Origin: Pristionchus mayeri | Lineage: Eukaryota > Nematoda > Chromadorea > Rhabditida > Neodiplogasteridae | Direction: 5' to 3' | Assembly: GCA_036245805.1 (NCBI GenBank) | Contig: BTRK01000004.1 | Location: 31,109,541-31,173,540, forward strand | Length of the DNA: 64,000 nt | Part shown: in pieces, positions 13,260 through 25,156 of the stretch | How positions within the stretch are numbered: the first letter of the stretch is position 1 | Layout of the letters: the number at the start of each line of letters is the position of its first letter | The notes under the pieces: model-generated | What the model saw: only the letters and a program-made list of their open reading frames with translations | Database searches by the model: none | Told to the model about the DNA's origin: nothing | Position numbers and translations under genes: made by a program

Positions 13260-13900
13260 TTATGCGGTAGCATTATGGAAACGTTGTAACCCGCTGACAC
13301 TGCTCTTGATCTTGGGGAGAATTCCTCCTTGGAGGTCTGGCGAATGACGCAAGTAATTGGCCAGACCCTGGAGCGACTTCCACCGTCCTCGAGCTTGAAT
13401 CTGCTGCAAAGTGGATCCCTGACGGAGCGACTCCGACACTCCCGCGACCCGAAGCGAATGAGGGGTGAAGCGGGCCACGCCTACCGTCTTGCAAAACTTC
13501 TTCAATTCGTCCGAGAAGAACGATCTTGAGAGACGCCTGCCCGAAGAGAGAGACTGAAACAGATGGGAGGAGGGAGGGGGAGAGGGAAAGGACATCTTGA
13601 ATCTCTCCCAGAGGGAAAGCGAGGCAGAGAATGCCGCCAGCCTGAAGGAGGTAGAGGCGCCGAGGCCCTCCTGGTCATTCTTGGCAAATCCGATGGAGAG
13701 GGTGAGGATGACAGGGAGGGATCCAGATCCAATGCTGCTGCGAACTTCCTCCTGATGGTTTCCGCCCGCGCGTACTGCTTCAGCGTGGACGGGGCGAGAG
13801 ACCCCTCCAACATCTCCTGCATCATGCCCGCCAAGTCCGCTCGGCCAGCGTCCATGATAGCGCCAAGGGCGATTCTCTTGCCCCCTGAAAGGAATAACAC
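13260..13900 (-). pseudogene. Relic of a tyrosine recombinase (YR retroelement-type)
   Basis: Two frames on the minus strand resemble parts of a phage-integrase-fold recombinase. 13900-13700 encodes an N-terminal core-binding segment (GSLAPSTLKQYARAETIRR). 13560-13260 encodes the catalytic C-terminus: TPHSLRVAGVSESLRQG (HxxR box), ARGRWKSLQGLANYLR (GRW box and candidate Tyr nucleophile). The segment with the first catalytic Arg is missing and the two parts are in different frames, so this is a broken copy. HSLR..GRW..Y is characteristic of DIRS/PAT-type YR retrotransposons, including PAT elements of nematodes, but a Crypton or domesticated recombinase is not excluded. No reverse transcriptase of the DIRS type was found beside it. 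Confidence 0.6.
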
Positions 13901-14339
13901 CTGAGACTTTTGGGATGCGAGGGAGGGAATTAGGGAACGTTTCCCTTACGTAAGCACCTAGAATGAGGTTGGAAAGGGGAGAAATTTACACTGATAAATT
14001 TGACTGAGTATCGACACACGGTGAGCGAACTGACGCTCAGCGAGCGGGAAATTTGAATTTTCCGCACCCTGCCTTTGCTATTCATCGCAAAATTAACATT
14101 TATCTACGCCCGAGACGCGACGATACCATGAATACATTAATTAGTGATTGCAGATGGGAGGGGGGACTCTCCTGAGTCATTGAGGGTGAGAAAGGTCTGC
14201 GACTATGGTCGACGCTTAAATACTCGGATGTTGAGGGCAGTGCGAATGGCATCGGGAAGTGGAGAATACCATCGGGAAGTTCGAACAGGGAAAAAGTGAA
14301 ATCTAGCTGTGCTTGTTGTCAGTTCAATGCTGATACCGA

Positions 14340-14990
14340 AGGAAGAGGTTCAGTCCCGTAGGGGTTTGTAAACGTAGAAGGAAGAACGAGGGATGACATT
14401 AGAACCAGTCATAATAATATGAGTCATACAAAGATCACCCATGACTCTCCTCTCAGTAAGCGAGCGCAGGCCAAGAATTTTCAAGCGATCCGAATAAGAG
14501 GGAAGGGAAAGAGGATAGGAAGGGGAGGGGAAACAGCGATAGAATAGTTGTCGGGTGAAAATATGTTGAACTTTTTCAAGATTCTCAATGTCAGATAAAT
14601 AGTGAGGATTCCAGAAGGGGGATGCAAAGTCGAGGAGGGGAAGGACATATGCTTTGTATCTGCGAATAAGGATGGTGGGACAGTTCAAAGGGAGTGTTTT
14701 GAGGAGAAGGAATAACTTAGAAGTCGCTTTCTGAGCACGGGTTTTAAATAACAGAAAAAGAATTCTTGAGGTCAGAGCGGACTTGTACACCTAGATCACG
14801 GACATTATTTTCGAGGGGTAGTTGAATGGAATTTATATTATAACGAGGTGTAGATTGTTTGGAACCTATGCGGATGTGAGAACACTTAGACGCCGATAGA
14901 GTCAATTGGTTAAGAGGCCGGATCGGTAAGACTGGACCACCCCCCGGACATGCGTCCTCCCGGAATGGGAAATGGGCGTCCATGCTTCAA
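14340..14990 (-). pseudogene. LINE 3' fragment (C-terminal RT region)
   Basis: Two overlapping minus-strand frames. 14983-14744 contains SASKCSHIRIGS and VRDLGVQVRSDLKNS, typical of the segment after the RT palm in jockey/CR1-like LINEs. 14790-14350 contains ENLEKVQHIFTRQLFYRC, LKILGLRSLTERRVMGDL, the common C-terminal tail. The frame changes near 14760, so the copy is dead. Together with 16080-16170 it represents one LINE interrupted by later insertions. Confidence 0.75.
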
Positions 14991-14999
14991 CCATGGATA

Positions 15000-16079
15000 C
15001 CCCTTGGCCCATGATACACAATATATAGGCTAATAATCGATTCCGCTTTTCAATGAGATATTATAATGTGCAAAACTTTAAAAATCGGAATTTCATATTT
15101 TTCGAACGCGATGAGTTAGACTCAAAATTTCTTTTGCGTTATTTTAGGGATGACAAATAACCAAAAATGAACCACCCTCATCGATTCGGTGTTGGTTGGA
15201 AACTTGATTTCGTGTCCGAAATTTTCAGTTTTTCCGGGCTAAATTTCCAATATGGAAGGGGGGGGGGGAATATCTCACTATGCCTATAATGTAGCCCGAT
15301 GAATTCTACATTGGCCTGAATCAAAATGAAAATAAATGGACGTTTCCGTTTTCCGCATATCGAGGTCCGAACATGCCCTACCATCTCGGAATTCTGCGAA
15401 ATCACGATTGTATCGTCGAAATGAACTTTTAAACGTGCTCATTTGGTGTAAAATACACCGGTAAGAATATTAATTAATAATTATGTCCTGAAAGTTGAAG
15501 TGTCGGTTATTCTGAAAAGGTCGATTTTCACAACATCGATTTTACCGAAATTTGAGCTCATGCAACTCTGTCTTTTCAATCATATGAGCAATGTCAATGC
15601 GTATAGTGTAAAGTATGTTTCCATATGAGTATGAAATTTGCAAAATACGGTAGTTTTCATAACTTTAGGAAAGTGTAAAAAAATATTTTCGTCCCAAAAA
15701 GCGAAAACAAGGATGTCGAACAAAATTGTTGGACTGAAATTTGAAGAAATCCACGATTTTCAGTCACTTTGAATTATTTTACTTTCAGCAATGCGAAAAT
15801 GTTCTCAAAAAATTGGGAAATGGCAAAATTCGGAAAAAAATTCCTGTCCAACTCCGATTCTACCCATGTTTGAGCTACGAAAACTCAAGATTTTATTGAT
15901 ATAACCCATGTTATTGACTATCCAGATTTAGACTATTAAGATATTAGTAAAACAAAATATGCCAACTGTTGCTCGCTCTAAGCATTTTCATGATATTCTT
16001 TGACAAATCTCGATAAAATCAATGACGTCAGATAAAATTCCGCAGATATCCCAAATTGTCGTACTAATGGGTTCATACT
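15000..16079. other. Non-coding sequence separating two parts of a LINE
   Basis: About 1.1 kb of A/T-rich DNA lying between the LINE tail (14340-14990) and its RT core (16080-16170). In an intact LINE these would be adjacent, so this segment is probably a secondary insertion. I could not see terminal repeats that define it. A G-run lies near 15260. Confidence 0.35.
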
Positions 16080-16169
16080 CACATCCAATAAGTAAAATAA
16101 GAAGAGATCAGCTAGATAGATGGAGAAAAGGATAGGTCCTAGCACACTGCCTTGTGGTACTCCGGAGAT
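16080..16169 (-). pseudogene. LINE reverse-transcriptase core fragment
   Basis: The minus strand reads SGVPQGSVLGPILFSIYLAD, the highly conserved RT block that precedes the YADD box. The fragment is cut at 16170 by a foldback element. Sequence at about 17037-17250 on its far side also reads as weak LINE-like frame (PLNLGRIVPTTVPISEEALA), suggesting the foldback split the LINE. Confidence 0.75.
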
Positions 16170-17034
16170 AATTTTTCGGGTGCACTAATATTTTATGATT
16201 ACCAATCGAACCATATATCCGGTAGGATCAACAAGGCAGTGTACGGTAGGTCACTGAGAAATCGATATTTCGCTCAAAATCTTATTTTTTCGATTAAATG
16301 TATGCCAAAAATCGAGAAATAAATTTATCCAAATATAAAACAGCAGGTTCGAAAGCGCATACTTCGGACTTTCGAATGCACCTTTTGAATTACTTGAGAA
16401 TCGATTTTTGAGCTGAGGTAGATCAATTCAAACTACAGTACTTTTTAATACATTTCTGGTTACAACTTTAATTCTAAAGAAGTAATCGAGCTCAAATTTG
16501 TAGGACAGCATATGTAGGGTGTACACATACTCATATTTAGGTTTGGAGTTGTTTGGCTTCGAAATCTCCGAAATCCTCGTTTGGCTTGTTTGGCGATTTC
16601 GGAGATTTCGAAGCCAAACAAGCCAAACGAGGATTTCGGAGATTTCGAAGCCAAACAACTCCAAACCTAAATATGAGTATGGGTACACCCTACATATGCT
16701 GTCCTACAAATTTGAGCTCGATTGCTTCTTTAGAATTAAAGTTATAATCCGAAATGTATTAAAAAGTACTGTAGTTTGAATTGATCTACCTCAGCTCAAA
16801 AATCGATTCTCAAGTAATTCAAAAGGTGCATTCGGAAGTCCGAAATATGCGCTTTCGAACCTGCTGTTTTATATTTGGATATAATTATTTCTCGATTTTT
16901 GGCGCACATTTTACCGAAAAATAATTTTGAGCGAAATATCGATTTCTCAGTGACCTACCGTACACTGCCTTGTTGATCCCATCTGATACATGGTTCGATT
17001 GGTAATCATAAAATATTAGTGCACCCGAAAAATT
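16170..17034. mobile_element. Foldback element inserted in a LINE
   Basis: Inverted repeat with ends AATTTTTCGGGTGCACTAAT and the complement at 17015-17034. Arms of about 400 bp are nearly identical. The centre (16540-16670) consists of a smaller multi-copy hairpin built from GGAGATTTCGAAGCCAAACA units in both orientations. No coding capacity. Confidence 0.85.
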
Positions 17035-17762
17035 GTGAGGATCGAATAAGGTTGAGGGAAGTTATGTTGGAAAATCACCAATGTGATAGAATTATGCTCG
17101 CTACTGTATTTAGAATTTGGGCGCTTTTGGTTTGGTAAAACAGTTGAACAGTGTCAAGGAGGCGAGGGCTTCTTCGGAGATAGGAACAGTGGTAGGCACG
17201 ATCCGGCCCAAGTTTAATGGCATTAGATTATCTGGCACTTCTGCACAATCCCGGACAAACTTTAGAATTGTCGGTACATATGTGTGATAAGTATTACTAG
17301 GGTGCTTGTCGGTATCCTAATTACCGTCTTACTCCAATGTATTATGATTGTTCGTATCTAAATAGCGAATGTAAATACAAATTCATTCGCACATTTTGCA
17401 TTGTCCGGGTTTGTGCAGAAGCACCGATTATCTCATAGGGGCATTTGATTAGGACCAAAGGCATTAAATCTTTAGAACGACCGTTCCATGGCCTAGTTTG
17501 AGCCACAATTCTAGAAAATTTGAACAACTTCTAAAATTTTGAAAATTTCGCCCCATCCACGGGCATTAGATTTTCTCCTGGGGGGCCTTTGATTAGGATC
17601 AAAGGCATTAGATTTTTAGAATCACTGTTTGCCAGGCTACTTTGAGCCAAAGTACTGGAGAAGCTGAACAACTTCGTAAAAATTGTGGCCCGTTGCCTGC
17701 CCACGTATGGGTAGGAAAGCCCCCGTCCCGTCTCTCTTGACTCAGGCTCTATTTGACAAGGC
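17035..17762. other. Weak LINE remnant and unassigned spacer
   Basis: 17037-17250 may continue the minus-strand LINE. 17340-17760 contains short repeated phrases around GGCATTAGATT at about 17218, 17460, 17563 and 17605. No gene seen. Confidence 0.35.
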
Positions 17763-18425
17763 AATGGTCAATCCATAATTTAAATTTGAGGGAAATGACA
17801 GTTATACGCCGAAATTGTGTCCCATGGAGACCCCTAATCATTTTTCAGAAAGTGCTCCCAGGACCCCAGGGTCGATTTGTGTGATCTACTTTTTTGCGTG
17901 CGAAATTTACCATGCCCGATCCACGAGTGCCACGCCGCAGTGTGAGGCTCATGCGTCGCGTGACGCGTCGCGGTCATTGCCTATGTTTCTCAAACTCGTC
18001 TAAATTGATGTTCCTTTTGGCTTAGGGTAGTTCAGCATGCCCAATTTCATGAAAGCAAATTAGAATTATTTTAAAAAAATATATAATAGAAGTTTCGGTA
18101 GGTCAGATTTCTAAAAATTAAAAGTGAACGCGTTTATAAAAAGGCGCATCCGCACAAGGTTCCTGGCCATTTTTGGGTATATTTTTTAGATGATAAATAA
18201 GCTTATGGCATGCCATTTGTGCGAAAGGCTGCAGAATGTAAAAATATTTAAAAATATGGATGCTAGGGCGGTTTGAAATTTGAATTCCACGTTAAAAATT
18301 TATTGGCGGGAACACGTAGGTTTCGGTCGCTTGGGACTCCTACCGCGAATATCCTTACTGATAAGGTTCACTCTTACAAGTTCTTGAGTCTGCGTTTCCT
18401 TAAGGCTGTGATTGCCGTGATCTCC

Positions 18426-18480
18426 TGTATCCTGGTGTTGGAAATGGTAAACCCTTTGCTGCCGCGGGTGCGATTCCCAA
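18426..18480 (+). repeat. tRNA-derived-like segment, left arm
   Basis: A phrase of about 50 nt ends in GGGTGCGATTCCCAACACC, close to a tRNA T-arm/B-box, and its ends (GGTGTTG, CAACACC) can pair like an acceptor stem. It is too short for a full tRNA. Its antisense partner is at 26341-26395. Confidence 0.4.
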
Positions 18481-18553
18481 CACCGCCAAAAATATTTTTG
18501 CAATTTGTAAATTTTTAATAGATGGATATTCAAGTATGAAAGTGGATATATTG

Positions 18554-20815
18554 TAACAGAGGTCTTCTGAGAGATTGCATGAAATCGAGACCCCACATTT
18601 ACAAACTGTTCAAAGTGCGTCAATCTGAATGCTCTTTTGGTGGTTGATGTACCTGAGTCCTAGTAACTTTCACTTAGGTCGGTGGAGCCGTAAATTCAAA
18701 ACTGCCTAAAATCCGGCTCTGGTAATTTCGAAATTTCAAAAAATCATATGTCCCTTCAAAGTTGCGCTAAAAAGTCGTTCAAAAAAGCAAAATGACCGCC
18801 TCGTGGAGTAGAAAATTTCGATGTTGACGATAAATCTGTAGAGAAACGATGAAATGTCGAAAATCTACAAAATTTGTTTTCGGTGGTTGGAAAAATGCAT
18901 AAAAATGCATGTCCTGAAAAAAATTATCTCCTTTACCTGTGAGATTATTTCAGATTCGTATTCTACGTGCTTTTCTACCCCTGGTAATTTTTTTTGTAGA
19001 AATCGCGAACGTGATTTTTTTTGTTTTTTTGATGCTTACATGGCGGATCGTGTGTTTTTTTAGGCATCTCTAGGATGTTTTTGATTGTAAATACTATTTA
19101 CTTCCTCCAATTGCCTTAAAATTCTGCACAGAAGTCATATTGAAGCATATAAACGTGTCAGAATTCAAAATTTGCAAAATTGCAAAAAATTTTGAAATTT
19201 CAATTTTTTCGGTCAAAATGGTCGAAAAAATCGAAATTTCAAAATTTTTGCAATTTTGCAAATTTTGAATGCTGACACGTTTATATGCTTCAGTATGACT
19301 TCTGTGCAGAATTTGAAGGCAATTGGAGGCAGTAAATAGTATTTACAATCAAAAATATCATAAAGATTCCTCAAAAAACACGCGATCCGCCATGCAAACA
19401 TCAAAAAAAGAAAAAAATCACGTTCGCGATTTCTACAAAAAAAAAATTACCATGGGTAGAAAAGGACGTAGAATACGAATCTGAAATAATCTCACAGGTA
19501 AAGGTAGCAAAGGCAGTGTGTGTCGCACATGGAGGAAGTGCCCGACCACTGCCGACTTTTCACACTTCGCTCTCGATGCACACCACGTTTTTCGAAGCTT
19601 TCTTTATTGATTTTTTACCTTTCAAAGTTGATGAAAATATGCTTTTTCCTGCATGAGTTCTTGATAGTGTATGCGACTACCCTATATTGGCCCTATATCT
19701 TATCACGATGATGGAATTGTCGAAATATAGCGCAATAGTGCTAATTTTTCGACTTTCATGGCTTGTCATCATTGGCTGAGGCGATGCCGTCTAATGTGAC
19801 ATACACCAGGTTACTCCACATCTTCTTAGCTACCGCTCAGTGTATAACATGCCCCGTTTTAGTCGTCGGGAAGTAGCGAAAAATTTATTTTTATGGATCG
19901 TACTCGCCGAAATCGAAGTTTTTTCTACTGTGCTTGTTCCATTGGAGATGCCGTCTGATGTGGCATATGGTGGGGCACTCTACAGGTTCTTAGCTATCAT
20001 TGGGTGTATGGTATGCCATGTTTTACTCGTCGGGAAGTACCGAGAACTTTCTTTGAATGGGTCGTTGTTCTCTCCTGTATCATTACTTCATAAAATATTA
20101 TGCTTCGTATAACAACTGTCCGGAGCAAGCACGATTTACATAAAAGTCGTTTGTGAACATCAAGAACCTAAAAAAACTGGAAAACAATTAAAAAATAAAT
20201 AAATGAAAAATATTAAAATAACAGTTCAAAAATCTGACCCAACGTTACGCAAGAGGTCATGAAATTATACTGTAGAAACTCGTTCTAACGATGAAATTGT
20301 AAAGATGCTGTATTTTAATTGTTTTGAATATTTTGAACATTATTTTTGTCGTACAGGAATCAGTAGTGCCGATTCCATAGGTTCAATACATTGGAAACTA
20401 TATTTACAGGTTTAAAACAATACCCATTGCCCTTGCTAGGTAAAGGAGATATTTTTTTTCAGGACATGCATTTTTATGCATTTTTCCAACCACCGAAAAC
20501 AAATTTTGTAGATTTTCGACATTTCATCGTTTCTCTACAGATTTATCGTCAACATCGAAATTATTCTACTCCACGAGGCGGTCATTTTGCTTTTTTGAAC
20601 GACTTTTTAGCGCAACTTAGAAGGGACATATGATTTTTTGAAATTTCGAAATTGCCAGAGCCGGATTTTAGGCAGTTTTGAATTTACGGCTCCACCGACT
20701 TAAATTAAATTTACTAGGCCTCAGGTACATCAACCACCAAAGGGGCATTCAGATTGAAGCACTTTAAACAGTTTGTAAATGGGCACCTGCGATCTCTCAG
20801 AAGACCTCTGGTAAT
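18554..20815. mobile_element. Nested foldback element
   Basis: Left arm from ACAGAGGTCTTCTGAGAGAT (18556) pairs with the right arm ending near 20812. Arms of about 380 bp (18556-18940 and 20440-20812) contain GTTTGTAAAT and CCGGCTCTGG phrases in opposite orientation. The roughly 1.5-kb spacer holds another inverted repeat at 18931-19503. Confidence 0.75.
18931..19503. mobile_element. Inner foldback, third nesting level
   Basis: CTTTACCTGTGAGATTATTT at 18931 mirrors the end at 19503. Arms of about 270 bp meet at 19200-19230 in a short A/T-rich loop. Non-coding. Confidence 0.8.
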
Positions 20816-21696
20816 GAGACGTATCGTTGAAACTTTCGACGATGAACATTTTAAGAATCAGGCGAAGCAATGGGGCAGGAAAGTGTGGAAAAAATCAGTT
20901 TCTTAAGAGACCCTCCACGAGAGAACGTAACAACTGTGCAGGGGTCCACGGATGGCCAAAAATTCGATAATTCCCATACTTTTTTTCTAAAGTGTAGCCC
21001 CGAGTGCTGATTGACGGCCGCTATAACTAAGGCTGGGGGCCGATTTTGAAAAAGTTTCGGGTACCCCTAATTTTTGGGGTCGAAAAAGTCGATATCTCAG
21101 AATTAGATGGAAAGTAGATATTCTGACGTATTTTCACTCATAGAAAACAAATTTCGATATTAGAATGCCAGAAAATGCAAAACAAAAAAGTGTAGGTCGA
21201 AAAACCACTTTTCCGGTCATATTTTGCTCGATTGTAAAAAATTGAAAACTTTCGGAGTATTCTAGCTATGATTTTCAGAATCTACGTGTTAAATAATACT
21301 TAGCCTCAAAATATCAGAATTTTAAAATCATGTATATTTGATGAAATTTAGGTCCAAAGTGAGCCAGAACCGTCAAAATGCCGTAAAGGTCGTCACGCAA
21401 TTTCGATTTTCGTGCCAATAGAAGTTTATATTGCCTTGGAAACACTTTAAAACATCACCTATGAACATTTCCAGTGTCCATCTGCTTAACAATACACTTG
21501 AATTAAAAATTTTCCAAAACTCATTTTCAGTTGGCTGTGGGGATGTCAAAAAGTCGAAGTGTCCAAATGACTCCGTGTAAAGATGTTTTCAGTGTATTTC
21601 CAACCGTAGAACACGATTTTCGGGGCCATTCTCCACGAAAATGTCGAGAGGAGCGTCGTCATTGCCCGTCTCCCCGTTGATTCCTCTCTCAGCCCG

Positions 21697-22353
21697 GTGA
21701 AGCAGGTGCAAAGAGATTACAACCAAGTAGTGGAGCTCAGTGCCTTGGCTGGAATACCCTGTCTTCCCGTATCAGTGTACAGGATGCCCCCAGCAGACGT
21801 CAATTCCCCGCACTGCAGACTCACCAAGGTCGTTCTTCCCACGCGCAAACATGCGGCACTCTTCGTGAAGCACGCGAATCGAGTTAGTCGTGATCCGCAC
21901 TTCAAGGATGTCTACATCCGCCCTTCTTACGCCGACAAGGACGACACCCGTCGTAAGGTTCCCGGTAGAGGCTGTGGGCGAAATGGACCTGAACCCGTCC
22001 CTTCCACGAAGCCTACCGTACCCCTCACACAGACCCGCCCACAGAACAGCGGAGAACCTCCTCGGAACAGGGCCAGAAGCAGGTTCGACTCGGTCTTCTC
22101 CTCCATGACCGATCGTGGCCATCGAAAGCAGAACTCTCGCCCCAACCAGTTCCCCCCTCATCACAAGCCTCCACCTCACGGGCCCCAGAACACACTCAAC
22201 AGATATGGAGCTCCTCCCCCCTCGCTCTTCCCCTCGCACAACCCCGTTCCCATGCCCTTCCCGTATCAGTTCCCCCATCCTAACCCATTTATCTCTCACG
22301 TTTCTCACTTCGGTATGCCAGCAAATTTCGGAACACAGGGAAACTGGCATTGA
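21697..22353 (+). CDS. LINE ORF1-like protein
   Basis: A 218-aa frame. The N-terminal part (VVELSALAGIPCLPVSVYRM, KHANRVSRDPHFKDVYIRPS) looks like a compact RNA-binding fold of the kind seen in LINE ORF1 proteins. The C-terminal half is rich in Pro, Arg, Asn and His (for example PPPSLFPSHNPVPMPFPYQF) and low in complexity. No CCHC knuckles are visible. It ends at a TGA that overlaps the beginning of the ORF2 frame. Family assignment is by position in the element. Confidence 0.6.
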   Translation: MKQVQRDYNQVVELSALAGIPCLPVSVYRMPPADVNSPHCRLTKVVLPTRKHAALFVKHANRVSRDPHFKDVYIRPSYADKDDTRRKVPGRGCGRNGPEPVPSTKPTVPLTQTRPQNSGEPPRNRARSRFDSVFSSMTDRGHRKQNSRPNQFPPHHKPPPHGPQNTLNRYGAPPPSLFPSHNPVPMPFPYQFPHPNPFISHVSHFGMPANFGTQGNWH

Positions 22354-24719
22354 TTCGCAGGACCCAAAATCTCTCAGGCAAAAACTCACTCTCATTCTCC
22401 GCCATTTTAGCCAACTGCCGCTCTGTCCACAATAAACTACATTATCTTTCGCAAATCCTTTCCAAAAAGTATGCTATGATTTGCCTCACTGAGACTTGGC
22501 TCTCTCCAACCTTCCCTACCTCGCTTCTACTAGGTGACCAAGATCAGTACTACAATTTGTTCAGAAGAGATAGGAACTCTAGAGGCGGTGGTGTAGCGAT
22601 CATTCTACATTCGTCCATAAGTGCAGCACAGATTGCTGATGAAACCGTGCCCGTATCCCACGAATTATTATCTGTCGATGTTGGTGACCATTATTATCTG
22701 TCGATAAATGGTGACCTAATTAGGATTATCTGCGCCTACCGTAATCCCAAAGCAAATACGATACAAACTGCCTCTCTTGCGAAGTCAATTCTTGATCTTT
22801 GCTCATGCCCCCAACCAACAATAGTTACTGGCGACTTTAATCTACCCGATATTGACTGGTCAATATTTCCCACTCCCCAGCCAAACGCAGTTACCCCTCC
22901 CTCACAATCATTCATTGACCTTTGTAACTCAGCAAAACTTGCCCAATTTGTCCAAGAACCCACCAGAAAGGAAAATATTCTTGATTTACTACTGTGCAAC
23001 CATCCCGGTCTCATCTCCCAAACTGCAGTGGGTCCTCCTTTCGAAATGTCTGACCATTCAACAGTCGAATTCAAATTCTCAATGTGTCATTCGTCACCCG
23101 CTTTCACTCTTAGGCGTGACTACAGAAATGCTGACTACGACCTCATTAATTCACAATTAGCAAACGTCGATTGGACAAGCGCATTTTCTAAAATAGCAAA
23201 TGTGGATCTCATGTACGACCTCTTGATTAGTGTCATTCAAAAATCAATAGACACCCATGTTCCTTGGACCAAAGTGAGCCTCTCTAATGGGAAACTCCCC
23301 CCTCATATTGAACGACTACTAGGAAAACGTTTTCAAGCCTGGCACAAATCGATTAATAGCAACGACCCAAACGATGAACGTGATTTCGAGGTTCTGAACA
23401 AAAAATTCCGCAAAGAGTTACAACGGTATCACAAAACCATTGAGAAAAAGATAATCGAAAGCGACGATAAGAATAAGTTCTTCCGTTTTATGAAACGCTG
23501 TGCCAATAAATCCAAGGGAGTAGAAGGATTAAAAACAGCTGATGGTACTCTAGTCATGGATGACTTAGGCAAAGCTAATTTACTTGCTGAGACTTTCGTA
23601 AGCGTATTCACCATCGATGACGGAAAACTGCCCAATACTGGAGCCCTACCTCAGCTTGGTTCTTACGAAGAACCCCAATTCCTTAGAAACGAAATCTGCT
23701 CCCTTATCGAAAAATGGAAACGTTCCTCTTGTAAAACCCCTGAGAACATTGACCTCACCTTCATAAAACGAATTGCCGTACCCATTTCCGAAGCACTTGA
23801 AATCATTTTTAGGAACTCTTACCAATCTGGAATGGTCCCCTCCCATTGGAGGCATTCCATAGTAACCCCCGTCAAGAAATCACCCCCCCCCCCCTTTTGC
23901 AATCCCCTAAATTACAGGCCTATCTCAATTACATCCTTCTTCTGCAGAGTTTTTGAGCAAATTTTGTGCAAATCCATTATTACCCATTGTGAGCAATTAC
24001 AAATTTTCCCCGATGAGCAGTACGGATTCCGAAAGAAAAGATCTCGTGAACTCCAAATGCTCGAAGTCCTCGAACACTGGACATCCTCTATTAGTGATGG
24101 GAAGCCAGTTGGCGTAATCTACTTCGATTTCGCAAAAGCTTTTGACAGAGTATCCCACCCCAAGCTAAAACTCAAGCTTAGTGCTATAGGCCTCTCCGAA
24201 AATACAATAAAATGGATAACAGGATATCTCACACATAGATCATTCCAAGTGAGAGTAAAAGATGTGCTTTCTACCTCAATGCCTGTGACTAGCGGCGTCC
24301 CACAGGGCTCAGTCTTAGGACCTTTACTCTTCCTAATTTACACCTCGGAAATCCCTACTCTAGTGCAAAATCATGGCGTTGTCGCAAGAATGTATGCCGA
24401 TGATATAAAAATATATCGATCCTTTAGGAAGGGAAACTCACCTGCTCCTCTCCAATCAGCAATTGATACAACCGCAAAATGGTCAGAAGAGTGGCAACTC
24501 CCTCTCGCTGCGCATAAATGTAACTCATTGCACCTGGGCAGAGCAAAAAAAGAGAAGATATTCTATAGGAACCACAACTTTAGAACAAAAAGAAAAAGTG
24601 AAAGACCTAGGTTTTGTTATCCAGAAAAACCTCATTTTCCGACCATTGCGCTACCGTTTCCATTAAAGCCAAAACTGCCTGCCACACTATACTCAGAGCC
24701 TTACGAACCACAAATATAG
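22350..24719 (+). pseudogene. LINE ORF2: endonuclease plus reverse transcriptase
   Basis: Open frame of about 789 codons. Endonuclease-exonuclease-phosphatase motifs: ANCRSVHNKL, LTETWL, VTGDFNLPDIDW and SDHSTVEFK. Reverse transcriptase: YRPISITSFFCRVFE, YGFRKKRS, YFDFAKAFDRVSHPKL, SGVPQGSVLGPLLFLIY and the catalytic box YADDIKIY. No ATG precedes the endonuclease motifs in this frame, so translation may depend on ORF1 coupling or frameshifting. The frame shifts after the A-run near 24546 (HLGRAKKEK) and again near 24640; the C-terminal tail continues in 24614-25156. The element copies itself by target-primed reverse transcription when intact. Confidence 0.85.
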
Positions 24720-25156
24720 AAGTACTCCTAAAAACGTACTCAATGTACATTAGACCGATTTTAGAAAGCGCTTCATCCGTATTCAGCCCTTACCAAAACA
24801 AGGATAAAAAGGAATTGGAAAAGGTACAGAACTACTTCACACGACGTTTATTTATGCGCTGTTTAAATCATACATGGGAAAACATGCCCTCCGCTCTCGA
24901 TCGCAACAAGAAACTAGGCATTGATTCCCTAGAGAAGCGTAGAATAGCGATTGATATGAGAGTAGCCACAAATCTCATCCGAGGCAAATGTAGTATTTCC
25001 AACCGAAAGCCACATTATTTCAAAATTTACTACACTCGAAACGGCATGAACTTCAATAATCCTGAATCGAACCACAACTACAGACACAATAGTTTCTTCC
25101 CAAGAGCGGCAAGGCTTTTAGTAAATTCCGAGAATCAGACCAGTTCCCCTGAGTAG
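24614..25156 (+). pseudogene. LINE ORF2 C-terminal tail in shifted frame
   Basis: Contains FSDHCATVSIKAKTACHTIL, YIRPILESASSVFSPYQNKD and ELEKVQNYFTRRLFMRCL, the conserved post-RT tail also seen at 14350-14790 and 42336-42548. It belongs to the ORF2 above; at least two indels separate them. Confidence 0.8.

Noticed and set aside
13563..13904. 113-codon plus-strand frame
   Set aside because: Antisense to the tyrosine-recombinase relic and Gly/Arg/Glu-rich from purine composition.
16428..16779. 86-codon frames on both strands with repeated FGFEISEI
   Set aside because: They come from the repetitive core of the 16170-17034 foldback and are symmetric on both strands.
22350..22352. Start codon for LINE ORF2 at 22350
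   Set aside because: The triplet is TTG and overlaps the ORF1 stop; it marks the beginning of the open frame, not a credible ATG start.
21772..22395. 207-codon minus-strand frame over LINE ORF1
   Set aside because: Antisense shadow of the plus-strand ORF1 frame; no domain features.
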